From: Malachius bipustulatus
Taxonomy: Eukaryota; Arthropoda; Insecta; Coleoptera; Melyridae
Direction of reading: 5' to 3'
DNA: 64,000 nt
Assembly: GCA_910589415.1 (NCBI GenBank)
Contig: OU342632.1
Span: forward strand, 47,729,341 to 47,793,340
Shown here piece after piece: positions 1 through 9,779 of the stretch; the stretch's first letter is position 1, and the number at the start of each line of letters is the position of its first letter. The position numbers and the translations under genes are program-made. Under the pieces are notes generated by a model that saw only the letters and a program-made list of their open reading frames with translations, had not been told where the DNA came from and did not search any database.

Positions 1-619
1 GTTTCAAAATGGCAGCCATTTGAATTTTTTTCCAATTAATGGAAAATTTCCAATTTTTTGAGCCCCCGTATGAGCAAGATGGCAAAAAAACTTTGAAATA
101 AAATTAACAGGGTTTGAAGAAAATTATTGGAAATTTGAGTTAATTCAATAAAATTAGCATATTTTGCATTAATAAGCCAGTGTCGTGGGTAGGAAAAAGG
201 GTGAAAATGTGTCAATTCTATAACCGTTTATGAGTCCATTTTTGAAGAAGTTGAACCGAAATTTTCCATTTTTTTTGCTTTAACATATAATTTGACGTCT
301 TAGCTTCAATTCGCCTCGATTAATGTAGCACTTTAAACGAAAAACAAAAAAGTTTTTCGCTTGTGCAAAATTAGCTTACACTTATATAAAATTATTAAAT
401 CAATGGAATGGTTCGCAATTTCTTTTTAATTTTTTTTCACATTCAATTATGAATGGTTCTGAAAATTAGAAGAGCAAACGCAACGACAATTAAATCACCT
501 ACATGCAGGTGAAAAAAGTATTCAAATTGGTTTTTTAATAACAAAGATACGACCAGTTTAAAAGTGAGGTGTAGGTACCTGACGTACTACATAATTATAT
601 CTACCCGATCATCGCTACA

Positions 620-712
620 AACTTGAAACCCACCTTGGCGAAGTTAGTTAGGCAAGGGTCCTAGAAAACTGTTGGTGCTGGTTCGAAACCACGAGAGGGT
701 CATTCTTTTTTT
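620..712 (+). repeat. tRNA-derived SINE-like segment (pol III A and B boxes)
   Basis: A box A-like sequence (tggcgaagttagttagg, 636-652) is followed 28 bases later by a good box B (ggttcgaaacc, 680-690), the spacing of a tRNA-type pol III promoter, then a T-rich run. The flanks cannot be folded into a full cloverleaf by eye, so this is a SINE head or tRNA relic rather than a tRNA gene. Confidence 0.45.
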
Positions 713-885
713 TTTTGGTAGGTAGGTGATTTTCCCCCAAAAAAAATCGGATTATTTTTCCATTATATTCATTATAAAAAAAAATAGGAAGAAAATATTT
801 ATTATTTTTACATGATGTTTATTTCTCTAAAATTTTAAAAATGCTCCTGTAGGTTAATTTTTCAAGATCAATGAACGAAATTTTT

Positions 886-2290
886 TACTTTTGTGAAACT
901 TAGGGATGACGTTTGATTAAAAAAAAAACATTTTTCTAAAATTGTCTCTCCAAATTTCAAAAAAAAAAAACGGGTATGAGGCACGGTTTCTGGTCGCAGT
1001 TTTCAATCCTGGAGGCTGAAATTTTTTTGGTAGTAAGATAACTGCAAGTAGTCGTCTGGTACTGCATTTGAGTTAAATCAGAAGAGCCGTTCCAAAATGG
1101 CGGCCTTTTCAATTTTAGGAAAAATTGATGGATTTTGAACCCCTAATAAATAAGCCAGTTAGAAAAAATCTTTTAAACGAAATTAACATTATTGGAAGAA
1201 AATTATTTGAAATTTGAGTTATAAAATATTGAGTTAAAATATTGCAATAAAATTTGCAATATTTTTATTATTAAAGCCAGTGACGTGGGTAGGAAAAAAA
1301 ATTTCTGTAACCGGTTATGAACATATTTTTGAAGGAATTGAACGAAAATTTTTCCACTAGACAACTATATCCTAATAACCCTTAACTATGAAAAATTTCA
1401 AGAAGCAAATAAGAAAAATGGCGGAGATATTAGAATATTTTTACATAGCTTGTAATTTGTTTCAAATTTCAAGATAGTGTAAAAAAATTGCATTTTTAAA
1501 TTAAAAAATATATTATATAATAAACATTATTTACACTCCAAAACTTAGTTTGCACTCATTACACTATCTTACTTTTGTGAAACTTAGGGATGACGTTTGA
1601 TTTTCACAAAAAAACATTTACCTAAAATTGCGCTACTTTTACAACATGTCTCTCCAAATTTCAAAAAAAAAACAAAAAAAACGGGTATGAGGCACGGTTT
1701 CTGGTCGCTGTTTTCAATCTAGGGGGCTGAAATTTTTTTGGTAGTAAGATAACTGCAAGTAGTCGTATGGTACTGCATTTGAGTTAAATCAGAAGAGCCG
1801 TTCCAAAATGGCGGCCTTTTCAATTTTAGGAAAAATTGATAGATTTTGAACCTCTAAATAAGCCAGTTAGAAACAAAAACTTTTAAACGAAATTAACATT
1901 ACTGGAAGAAAATTATTTGAAATTTGAGTTATAAAATATTGAGTTAAAATATTGCAATAAAATTTGCAATATTTTTATTATTAAGCCAGTGGCGTGGGTA
2001 GGAAAAGGGAAAAAGGGCTAAATTTCTATAACTGTTTATGAACATATTTTTGAAGGAATTGAACGAAAATTTTTCCAGTAGACAACTATACTAATAAACT
2101 TCAAAATTCAAAGATTTCAAGAAGGAAATAATAAAAATGGCGGAGATATTAGAATATTTTTACATATTATGTTTATTCCTCTAAAATTTAAAATTTTCGG
2201 TTTTCAAAGCTCCCCTTTCACTTTTTCCGTTCTATAAAAGGTAGTCTAAAAAATAGTATTTTTTAAGTAAAGTTAGCCAGTGGCGGGCAT
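886..2290. repeat. Two tandem copies of a ~700-bp unit inside the foldback
   Basis: The phrase gggatgacgtttgatt occurs at about 902 and 1586. The block beginning cgggtatgaggcacggtttctg occurs at about 971 and 1681. The block gaacatatttttgaaggaattg occurs at about 1318 and 2039. Spacing is 684-721 bases, so the unit is duplicated with small indels. The block with gaggctgaaattttt is also related, inverted, to 3085-3190 just outside the right arm. Confidence 0.75.
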
Positions 2291-3508
2291 AGGAAATGGG
2301 CCAAAATTGTTCAATTTTTGGGCCAATGATTTTTTTTTTGTTTTGTTAAATTTAAAAATTCATTCTAAGGCATGCACGGTTTAAAACGAAATGAAATGCA
2401 ATTGTCAGTAAGCCACTACGCGAATATCACCTGACTATGTAAAATTTCAGAAAGCCAATTTAACAAGCGGTGAAAATCAGAATTGAATCGCATAAAAATA
2501 CACTATTTCTGCGATTGATGCGCAAGAAGGTTTTTTTTTAAACTGGTCGTATCTTTGTTATTAAAAAACCAATTTGAATACTTTTTTCACCTGCATGTAG
2601 GTGATTTAATTGTTGTTGCGTTTGCTCTTCTAATTTTCAGAACCATTCATAATTGAATGTGGAAAAAAATAAAAAAGAAATTGCGAACCATTTCATCGAT
2701 TTAATAAGTGCAAGCTAATTTTGCACAAGCGAAAAACTTTTTTGTTTTTCGTTTAAAGTGCTACATTAATCGAGGCGAATTGAAGCTAAGACATCAAATT
2801 ATATGTTAAAGCAAAAAAAAATTGAAAATTTCGGTTCAACTTCTTCAAAAATGGACTCATAAACGGTTATAGAATTGACACATTTTCACCCTTTTTCCTA
2901 CCCACGACACTGGCTTATTAATGGAAAATATGCTAATTTTATTGCATTAACTCAAATTTCCAATAATTTTCTTCAAATCCTGTTAATTTTATTTCAAAGT
3001 TTTTTTGCCATCTTGCTCATACAGGGATTCAAAAATAGTCAATTTTCCAAAAAATTAAAATAGCCGCCATTTTGAAACGGCTCGGCCGATTTTGCTCAAG
3101 TGCAATACCAGACCACTCCTTGTGGATATCTTACTCCCACAAAAATTTCAGCCTCCTAGATTCAAAACTGCGACCTGAAATGAGATGACAAAAACCGGAT
3201 ACCTGGAATTTTGAAGGGACACCCTGTAGAAGTGATGGGACTTTTGGAAAGTTTTTCAACGAAAATCCAACGTCATTCCCAAATTTTACAAGGACCCAAA
3301 ATTTCGTTCACTAATCTTAAAAGATAAAGCCACAGGAGCGTTTTTAAAATCGAAATTTCGCGATTTTGGAGAAATATATATATATATAAATAATATAGAT
3401 AATGTTAATGAGCGCAAAGAATTAAAAATTCAAAATAATTTTTACGGGCATATCGCTCTAACCTAGGGCTTCCTGAGGCAGACCTGACATGCAGAGCCAT
3501 CCAGTCAT

Positions 3509-3568
3509 CTCGAAGCTGCAGACAACGTTGTTTCGGTCTCTTAGACCTCATCAGTACAGCACATCGAG
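3509..3568 (-). ncRNA. Type I hammerhead ribozyme (left, minus-strand copy)
   Basis: Read on the minus strand this 60-base segment is identical to the plus copy at 3770-3829. It has the complete catalytic core: CUGAUGA, a five-pair stem II (GGUCU/AGACC, loop AAG), GAAA, a short stem III, and a GUC cleavage triplet. The reading direction is toward lower coordinates, away from the centre of the palindrome. Confidence 0.8.
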
Positions 3569-3769
3569 AAATAACTATAACGGATGGTAATGCCCCGAAC
3601 TGTGGGCTGCCTATTCCTGATGGACACAAAGCTGGTAGCGTGCTGCCGTTTAGTTCTTGTCTCCGTCGGTAGATGGCAACCAACTATTGAGGTCACGGAG
3701 TTCCGTGTCACCTCTTTATTCTTATAGTTGGCTTCCTGTGGTGGCCTGGCATGCATCCTCTAGTTATTT

Positions 3770-3829
3770 CTCGATGTGCTGTACTGATGAGGTCTAAGAG
3801 ACCGAAACAACGTTGTCTGCAGCTTCGAG
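3770..3829 (+). ncRNA. Type I hammerhead ribozyme (right, plus-strand copy)
   Basis: Core elements in order: stem I 5' strand ctcga (3770-3774), bulge tgt, gctgta (3778-3783); CTGATGA (3784-3790); stem II ggtct-aag-agacc (3791-3803); GAAA (3804-3807); stem III region caacgttg (3808-3815); T3816 and C3817, giving a GUC triplet with predicted cleavage after C3817; stem I 3' strand tgcagc (3818-3823), one-base bulge, tcgag (3825-3829). Every invariant core base is present, and stem I pairs over eleven base pairs around an asymmetric internal loop, as expected for loop-loop contacts. Stem III is minimal: two pairs closing acgu in a monomer, or eight pairs (caacguug is self-complementary) between two molecules. 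Short-stem-III, dimer-prone type I hammerheads are known from animal retroelements. Confidence 0.85.
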
Positions 3830-3907
3830 ATGACTGGATGGCTCTGCGTGTCAGGTCTGCCTCAGGAAGCCCTAGGTTAGAGCGATATGCCCGTAAAAAT
3901 TATTTTG

Positions 3908-3971
3908 AATTTATATATAAATATATATATAAATATATATATAAATATATATATAAATATATATATATATA
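3908..3971. repeat. AT microsatellite with 12-bp higher-order period
   Basis: Alternating atatat runs are broken by aaa about every 12 bases, ending in a pure (at)n run. It abuts the right ribozyme arm. A shorter AT run (3372-3386) lies left of the palindrome. Confidence 0.85.
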
Positions 3972-4110
3972 TCGTGGGCAGGTGAATTTTGGAAAACCAC
4001 TTTTTCGTAATCTGGGGGTCATGATCGGTGGACATTTGATGAGTTTGGGTGATTTTTGGAAAGTGATGTCGTCCTCAATAGTGTATTTTTTTGTTAAAAA
4101 ATACACTAAT
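3972..4110. repeat. Repeat block present inverted at the other end of the window
   Basis: The sequence starting cgtgggcaggtgaattttgg and ending gttaaaaaatacac matches, as reverse complement with few differences, 63040-63172. Both copies begin directly at an AT microsatellite. No coding content is seen. Confidence 0.8.
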
Positions 4111-4790
4111 ACTCTATTTAATTAGTTCATGGCCCACTATGACTTCCATTTAAAAAAATACAGCTTTATGTTATAACCGAAAAATGAAAAAAGATATTCA
4201 AAATCTGTTGAGGCCATTCCATTCTACTCACAAAAGTGCAAATATCAAGAATGTGCAAATATCTTTTCTCTAACTTGAAAACCAAGAAAGGTATCGACAT
4301 TTATCGATATCGTGAAAAATCGTACTTTTCATTATAGCTCGAAAACAAAGGAAGATAGCGAGTTCCAGTTTTCAGCATTGAGTTCCTCTCAAAAAAAGCG
4401 ATCCAGAATGTGCCATTTATTTTTCCATAGCTCTTATATAGTTACTTATCTCCTATAGAAACATCCAAATTTGCCCACCTTGTACATTTATGAGATCTTA
4501 TAAATTTAAGATAATCATTATAACCTCAATCAATACTTTCCTTTATAGCTCCAATTTTCAGCATATTTTTTGATTTATCTTTATTAATTTAGATAGGTAT
4601 ATCTTGTTCTACGAAAACGAATATATTTTTAACACACCCTTTTCTTATATTCACTTTCTCACTAGCATTTTTTATTACTTTTACTAGAATTTACATAGGT
4701 AATTTTGATTAAAAAAAGAGAAAAATAGAGGAAAAAAAATAGTATGAATAAAGGAAACATCCAACGGTAAGTATATTTTGATAATGTTTT
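4111..4790. other. AT-rich stretch, nothing recognised
   Basis: No supported gene, RNA or complete repeat is seen here. The text gctcgaaaacaaaggaagat resembles generic repeat DNA elsewhere in the window. Confidence 0.4.
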
Positions 4791-5013
4791 GTTGCACTTT
4801 TTATTAGGTGAGTAGAAACTACTGTTATTTACTTACTATTAAAAAGGCAAATAAATAAATTAAAGATTAATTTTCGGTTTATTTTTTTACTTTTTTTAAC
4901 GAGATCGACATCATAAAAAATAAATCGACAACTAAATCCTTAATTTATTTCTTTGCCTTTTAATAAATAATATTAGTTGGTAATCACCTAATAAGAAGTC
5001 CAACAGTTTAATA
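4791..5013. repeat. Palindromic MITE-like hairpin
   Basis: The left part (gttgcactttttattaggtga) pairs with the right part (tcacctaataagaagtccaac), and inner segments (aaaggcaaataaataaatta and its complement near 4940-4965) also pair, so most of the 220 bp folds on itself. No target duplication is obvious. Confidence 0.6.
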
Positions 5014-5488
5014 AATACATCAACGGCAAAAATATAAAACAAAACTTCAACACCTTGTACGCGTAAATTGAGTATAGATGCATTTAATTAAACCTTTTAA
5101 GCTTGATTTTATTTACAGCTACCGATATTTTTTCCTGTATTAAAATGTGTTTCCTGGTAATTATCAAAAATCATAACGAATATATTATTAATAAATGTTT
5201 GCTAGAACTACCTCACAATGTCCATGTCTGGGCTGAGTAATTTACTAGCTTTACGATTTTTATATATCAACTTACCTAAAAGATAACAGGTATCCGGATT
5301 CATTAACCATTTAACATTTAAAATGTTACGCTTGACTTGTGGTTTGGCACAGGTCGAGTTCATGAACGCAACCAGTATATCAATTTATCTTGAAGTTACA
5401 TATTAATTGTAACATTTAATAAGGAAGAAGTGGACGACGAAAACAAAGTATTGCCACTTTTTAAGAGACCACGCCCGCTTCATTTCAG

Positions 5489-5496
5489 TATATAAG
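5489..5496 (+). promoter_or_regulatory. TATA box of cuticular protein gene 1
   Basis: tatataag lies 65 bases before the ATG at 5554. A plausible initiator (atcata) lies near 5517-5522, 28-30 bases downstream. The 5' UTR would be about 35 bases, typical of cuticular protein genes. Confidence 0.7.
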
Positions 5497-5553
5497 CCAC
5501 CACAAATCTCAAAGCTATCATACTTGACATTCTTAGCTCAATTAACATCAACA

Positions 5554-6295
5554 ATGGTCTCTAAAGTAAGTATGGTAATATTATTTGCGTGAAACAATAA
5601 TTTGTACAATTTCTTTTTTTCAACATTCTATATTATTTGAAATTAATTTTTAGCTCATCGTCATCACTGTGCTCGTAGCCTGCATGCGATCAGCTTTTGC
5701 TGGTTTTGCTGCCCCAATAAGCTACGCTGCCCCAGCTGTTTATGCATCCGCTCCCGTAGCCTACGCCGCCCCGGTGGCGAAAGCAGTGATTGCGGAGTCC
5801 TATGCTCCAGCAAATTACGACTTTGGTTATTCCGTGAGCGACCCCCATACTGGAGACCAAAAGAGCCAAGTAGAAAGCCGTCGTGGTGATGCCGTTCAGG
5901 GTAGCTATTCCCTGGTTGACTCCGATGGAACCAGAAGGGTGGTGGACTACTCCGCCGATGGTGTCAACGGTTTCAACGCTGTCGTCCGTAAGGAACCCCT
6001 CACTGTAGCTGCCCCTGTCATCAAAACTGTTGCTGCCGCCCCTGTAGCTAGAATCGCAGCCCCAGTCGTAGCTGCCTATGCCGCTGCTCCAGCTCATGCC
6101 CACTTTGCTGCCGCCCCTGCTCTCGCTACATACGCTGCCGCACCTGTACATGCTCACTATGCTGCTGCACCTGCTCTTTCTCACTACAGCGCCGTGCCAA
6201 CTCTTTCTCACTACGCCGCCGCCCCGGCTTTCGCCCACTACGCAGGTGGTCATGCTTTGTCCTACAGTTCACCACTGATTGCCAAGTATCACTAA
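5554..6295 (+). CDS. RR-2 cuticular protein (gene 1)
   Basis: Structural protein of the exoskeleton that binds chitin. It is secreted by epidermis into the procuticle. Exon 1 (5554-5565) encodes only MVSK and ends at a GTAAGT donor. The acceptor is tttttag before 5654, and exon 2 (5654-6295) completes a 217-residue protein. Residues 1 to about 20 form a signal peptide ([10 protein letters not shown] core, then SAFA). Residues 59-117 are the extended Rebers-Riddiford RR-2 domain: [14 protein letters not shown], then [19 protein letters not shown], then [11 protein letters not shown]. Ala-Pro rich flanks carry SYAAP/AAPV motifs before the domain and repeated [14 protein letters not shown] units after it, ending LIAKYH. 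Exon 2 is GC-richer than its surroundings, as expected for a highly expressed gene. An ATG inside exon 2 is not the start: the exon 1 start supplies a proper signal peptide. It is the most complete host gene here. Confidence 0.95.
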
Positions 6296-6345
6296 ATTGT
6301 TGTTTTGTGGTTTGATGTATATACTTAATATGTTATTTATTTATC

Positions 6346-6351
6346 AATAAA
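6346..6351 (+). terminator. Poly(A) signal of gene 1
   Basis: aataaa lies 51 bases after the TAA stop (6293-6295), followed by a T-rich region near 6376. It is the first canonical signal downstream. Confidence 0.75.
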
Positions 6352-6950
6352 GTGAATCAAGAATATTGTACATCTATATTTTTTTAAGTTTTCTCAATGC
6401 TTATTTTTTTATTTTGAATAATCTATTCTGTGTTCCAGTTTTGACATGAAAAAATTCACTTAAAAAGTTTTTTAAAAGCGACTAATGTTTGTATAATAAT
6501 CTCGTGAAATTAGACGAAAAATACAACGAATCATGCAATTCAAGCGGAAAAACCGGTAAATTGTGTGGAGGTAGCATGGTTGATGGAGAGTCTAAATTTA
6601 GAAAATCGACCTCCCATCTTACCCTTTGTAAATATTGATTTTAAGGGATGAGTTTTTTTTTGCATCTTACGACGTTATTTGACGTTATTCTCGAAAAACG
6701 TGTTATCCTCGAAAAAGAATCTCTTATTTTTGAAATTATTTCCTTTTTTCGCGATCCAAAAATCGTTTCTATTAAATTGGAGTGCTGAAAATTATCAAAT
6801 TTTATGATAATAACCCACTATTGATCGGTTTAACGATTGCTACGCAAGTATAGTGCCTTTTTCTGAGACGACCCAAACAAGACCGGTCTGAGAATCATAT
6901 TCTAGCCATTTATACATCAGTATGGAATTTGTATAGAATTACTAAAAAAG
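6352..6950. other. Intergenic DNA, nothing recognised
   Basis: No open frame or repeat with visible ends is seen between the poly(A) signal and the LINE relic. Confidence 0.4.
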
Positions 6951-7440
6951 CTATTTCAGAATAGTGGCCAACAGAAACATGTGCTTCGAGAAATATTCAA
7001 TAAAAATTCTCTCTTTACATGAACTTTTAGAGGTCGCAACCCTATATGTGTCTAAATTTTTTGTCAAATCTGGGTCCCCAATCCAGTGTATGGCTCTTTT
7101 CTGGATAGAGTTGAGTAGTCTCAGCGTATGTTTAGGAGCTGAGCTCCAAACATGTGAGCAGTACTCCAAGGATGGTCGGATTTGAGCCTTGTATAAGAGA
7201 AGAAGCTGTTGTGGTGTATAAAATTTCTTCGTGCGGAAGAGTGTTCCAAGTTTTTGAGAAGCACTCTTCGCCAGACCTGCAACATGATCATGCCAAGACA
7301 TGTTCGCTCCGAGGCTCATTCCAAGTAAACGAAGAGATGCCGATGGAGCAAGAGAGTGTTCATATCTGGCTCCAAAACGGTGGCCTTTTTGGAGAAGATG
7401 ACTGCTTGGGTTTTTCCAGCATTAAATAATTGAACTTGGT
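6951..7440 (-). pseudogene. Jockey-like LINE reverse transcriptase, C-terminal fragment
   Basis: Minus-strand translation gives the part of ORF2 after the catalytic palm: FNAGKTQAVIFSKK (about 7390-7430), a frameshift near 7320, then SLGANMSWHDHVAGLAKSAS and [20 protein letters not shown], the thumb segment typical of Jockey-type elements. It lacks the endonuclease, the catalytic motif and the end of the protein, so it is dead. The same family is found, more decayed, at 44840-45180. Confidence 0.8.
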
Positions 7441-7926
7441 TTCTATCGCCCCAAGCTAGTTATTGCATATTTGAATGTTATTTGTAGCGCTTCTCAACTT
7501 TTTTAAGTAAAAATTTTTGAATATGGGAAATAAAGGTACTCTTTGGCAAAACTAATATTTTTGGACAAACATCGTATGTGCAAAAATTTGATGTTTGACT
7601 ATTTCATTTTAGATTTCAGATCAAGCAAAACTTTTTATGGAGAATCACTTTTTTTTTCCTAAAATGGTAATAAAAAAGTTTTTCATAATATGACTCCAAC
7701 TTAAGTACGTAGACTTAGGTACGTATGATTAAACTTCACTAAAAGTTTGTAATTTTTTCGAATATTCTCAAGAATTTTTCTTTACCAAGACAGTTCTTCG
7801 AAATTTGTTATAATGCCACGTGTCGTTTTTGTCAATGGTGTTAGGTTATTATTATTTGAAAATAACTATGAATGCTTTTATAGGTATTCACCCATATTTC
7901 AACCGCCTATGTGCAGCCAAAATAAG
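7441..7926. other. Fragment of dispersed MITE family, no gene
   Basis: About 7505-7720 resembles the MITE host sequence at 47430-48330 and 51310-51540: shared phrases are actatttca/ttttagattt, actttttatggagaat and tatgactccaactta. Ends are degraded. Confidence 0.5.
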
Positions 7927-8563
7927 ACATTCTTTATGAAAAAATATATCCATCTCCCGCCGATCCACATGCAGTCCTGAAAAGTTTAGAATGGCTCAGC
8001 GAAGAAGCTTTAGAGAAAATTCGGAACGAGTAAGTTTTTTGTGAAGTTTTCTTTATACATAAATTAAGTAACGTTATTAACAATGTATGTCATTTTTGTA
8101 ACGGGAAAGCAAAAAAAATTCATCTCAACCTTAGAAAAAAAGCCAGCCTTGAACCTTTGGTTGCCCCATTTAAGAGCGATTATTCTGATGGTAGGTCTGC
8201 AGCGCTGACTACTGGAGACCCATCACCACAATAGTTGATGAAGTTCATATTTTGAAAATCCACGAAAACTGTTGCAGCCGGGTAGCAGATCTTCACTGTA
8301 GTACCTTTAGTCATCTACCCGACTATTCCATAAAAATATGTGACAATGTACCACAAACACTGTCAGTCTTCAGTGAATTGGAAACTGATCACGAAAATTC
8401 CGATTCTTTGGCAACAGCTAGTTTCCATTCTCTGGATGACACCGACATGGAATACACGGAAGAAGATATGGGTATAATTCAACGGTCCTTCGCGAAAGAA
8501 ATAAGAATTCAGAACAACAGTCCAATGAACTCACAACAATATTCAAATTCAGAGAGTCTGTAA
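7927..8563 (+). CDS. Candidate host gene, two 3' exons, unknown function
   Basis: I do not recognise the product. Exon A (about 7927-8029) reads ILYEKIYPSPADPHAVLKSL and continues EWLSEEALEKIRN, with a donor gtaagt at 8030. Exon B starts after the tctgcag acceptor at 8203 and runs to TAA at 8561-8563. Joining them keeps frame (AAC GA + C) and gives DADYWRPITTIVDEVHILKI across the join, then a Ser/Asp/Glu-rich tail (HSLDDTDMEYTEEDMG). The 173-bp intron is typical of insects. The exon A acceptor is weak and the start must lie upstream in an exon I cannot identify. No transposon motif is visible. The alternatives are a decayed gene or an element of unknown type. Confidence 0.4.
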
Positions 8564-8599
8564 ATGAAGCATATTTTTTCTATAAAGACAAAATTAATT

Positions 8600-9215
8600 A
8601 ATTAATTAATTTATTTATTTATTTAAGTTACACCGCTCAATAGGATAAACCCAAAATAGAACGGGCCTAGCAAGACAGTTAGATACAATACAAACTACAA
8701 AATACACAATACACAATACAAACTCCTGTAAAATGAATACATACAGCATAAGTAAAGAAACGTTACTTAAAGAGTCAGACATCTTTAATATAATGTACTT
8801 ACAACCAGGCAGCTGTAAATATCTATTTCACGGTGAACTCTATTATGGGCATCACACATGCGGTATGTTTGGTAGGTAAAAAAATACAGCATTGCTGGAT
8901 GATGGTCTTTGGGTTTTGAATTCAAGCATATGCAGGATGAGGTTACAATCAGTCCTACCGTTTAAACTGTGGAGAAAGCACAATAAGATTCGCTGTCTAC
9001 GAGTAGCGTAGTTAACGAAATTACGCCGTCCAAGGAGCAGACCGTGAGGGAAACCAATCCATGGATAGACGCTATCTGCTTTTGAAGCTGAGATACTTTA
9101 AGGAGCGACGTCGAATTGCTTGAAGTCTGTAAATATGTAACTTGTAGTATGGCTACCATATGACGACTACATACTCTAGCTTTGACCTCACATAGGAGTT
9201 ATAGAATAAGCTAAG
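8600..9215 (-). pseudogene. Jockey-like LINE, RT C-terminal fragment with 3' tail
   Basis: On the minus strand, shifting frames spell FYNSYVRSKLEY, an interrupted IW.PYYKLHI, then KYLSFKSR, WIGFPHGLLLDRRN and LLCFLHSLNG. This is the post-palm region of a non-LTR retrotransposon of a different family from 6951-7440. The 3' end is marked by an AC-rich run with repeated tacacaa (8690-8725 on the plus strand) and a (ttaa/ttta) run at 8598-8625. Several stops and frameshifts. Confidence 0.7.
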
Positions 9216-9404
9216 AGTCTCATCTTATACAAAATCCCGACTGTTCTGAATTATTATGGAACCAAGGCTATATGCGACGAACACAACACCATTGACATGC
9301 TCCACAAACGACATCCTTAAATCAAACGTGACTCCGTGGTCGCAGCATGTCCCAGGCCTCGCCAACGTAGATCCATTTATTGAGTAATCAAACTGGATAA
9401 ATTG

Positions 9405-9772
9405 GTCACAAAATTTTCTAGAAAACCTGTGCCTTCAACACGATAGTGCTCCTGTCTATTATTCTCTTGCCATGAGCACTTTTTTAAACCAAAAATATGA
9501 AAATAGATGGATAGGCAGGGAGAGCCATATCAACCTGAACAGTTAGATCACCAGACCTAACTAAGTTGAATTACTTTTTTTGGGGACGTGTTGACATATT
9601 GTCTATCAGACGCCTGCTACTACTCCAAATGACTCGACATGGAAAATACAAGAAGCATTTAATGGAGTTACAATTGAGACGTTAATGGAAGTGAGAAGGG
9701 CATTTTAAAGAAGACCTCAAAAGTGTGTTTAGCAGAATGGTGGACAGTTTGACCATTTATTATAAATTTTTG
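9405..9772 (+). pseudogene. Mariner-superfamily-like DDE transposase fragment
   Basis: Frames spell LQHDSAPVYYSLA (second catalytic Asp region), FLNQKYENRWIGREG, then a decayed version of the usual SPDLTPLDFFLWG block (tttttttggggacgtgtt), and near 9740 an NGGQFDHLL-like terminus followed by stops. That order is the C-terminal half of the insect transposases usually described as Tc3/mariner-like. Start, first Asp and terminal repeats are missing. Confidence 0.65.
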
Positions 9773-9779
9773 TAATCTG

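Larger units (their letters stand above)
1..3077. repeat. Large foldback repeat with ~550-bp inverted arms, left end cut by window edge
   Basis: Bases 1-560 and about 2538-3077 are reverse complements with scattered differences. For example, the stretch around 290-360 (Thr-free, AT-rich, containing ttcgcctcgattaatgtag) returns inverted at about 2755-2790. The right arm ends in the same ccattttgaaac sequence that begins the window inverted. The spacer (561-2537) holds two direct copies of a ~700-bp unit that is itself related to the ends. No transposase or long reading frame is visible. A further copy of the terminal part lies at about 56640-57030. I read this as a non-autonomous interspersed repeat of foldback type; the superfamily is not recognised. 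Confidence 0.75.
3426..3912. mobile_element. Palindromic element with two head-to-head ribozyme-bearing arms
   Basis: Arms 3426-3577 and 3761-3912 are 152-bp inverted copies; I see one mismatch (A/G in the ctgc(a/g)tgtcagg stretch). Each arm, read outward from the centre, runs: hammerhead ribozyme, about 80 bases of tail including a gcctcaggaagccctagg block, then gcccgtaaaaattattttg at the outer tip. The 183-bp spacer is unique and moderately GC-rich. AT microsatellites flank both sides. Hammerhead ribozymes in the terminal regions of Penelope-like elements and retrozymes are established; the inverted pairing resembles the inverted partial copies Penelope-like elements often leave. No reverse transcriptase is present here, so the parent element is inferred. 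Confidence 0.7.

Noticed and set aside
3405..4125. Overlapping frames on both strands (for example one starting at 3751)
   Set aside because: They are translations of the ribozyme-bearing palindrome and the AT microsatellite; the structured RNA explains the sequence better.
5690..6253. 187-codon antisense frame across cuticular gene 1
   Set aside because: A shadow produced by the Ala/Pro-rich codons of the real gene; no start context or family.
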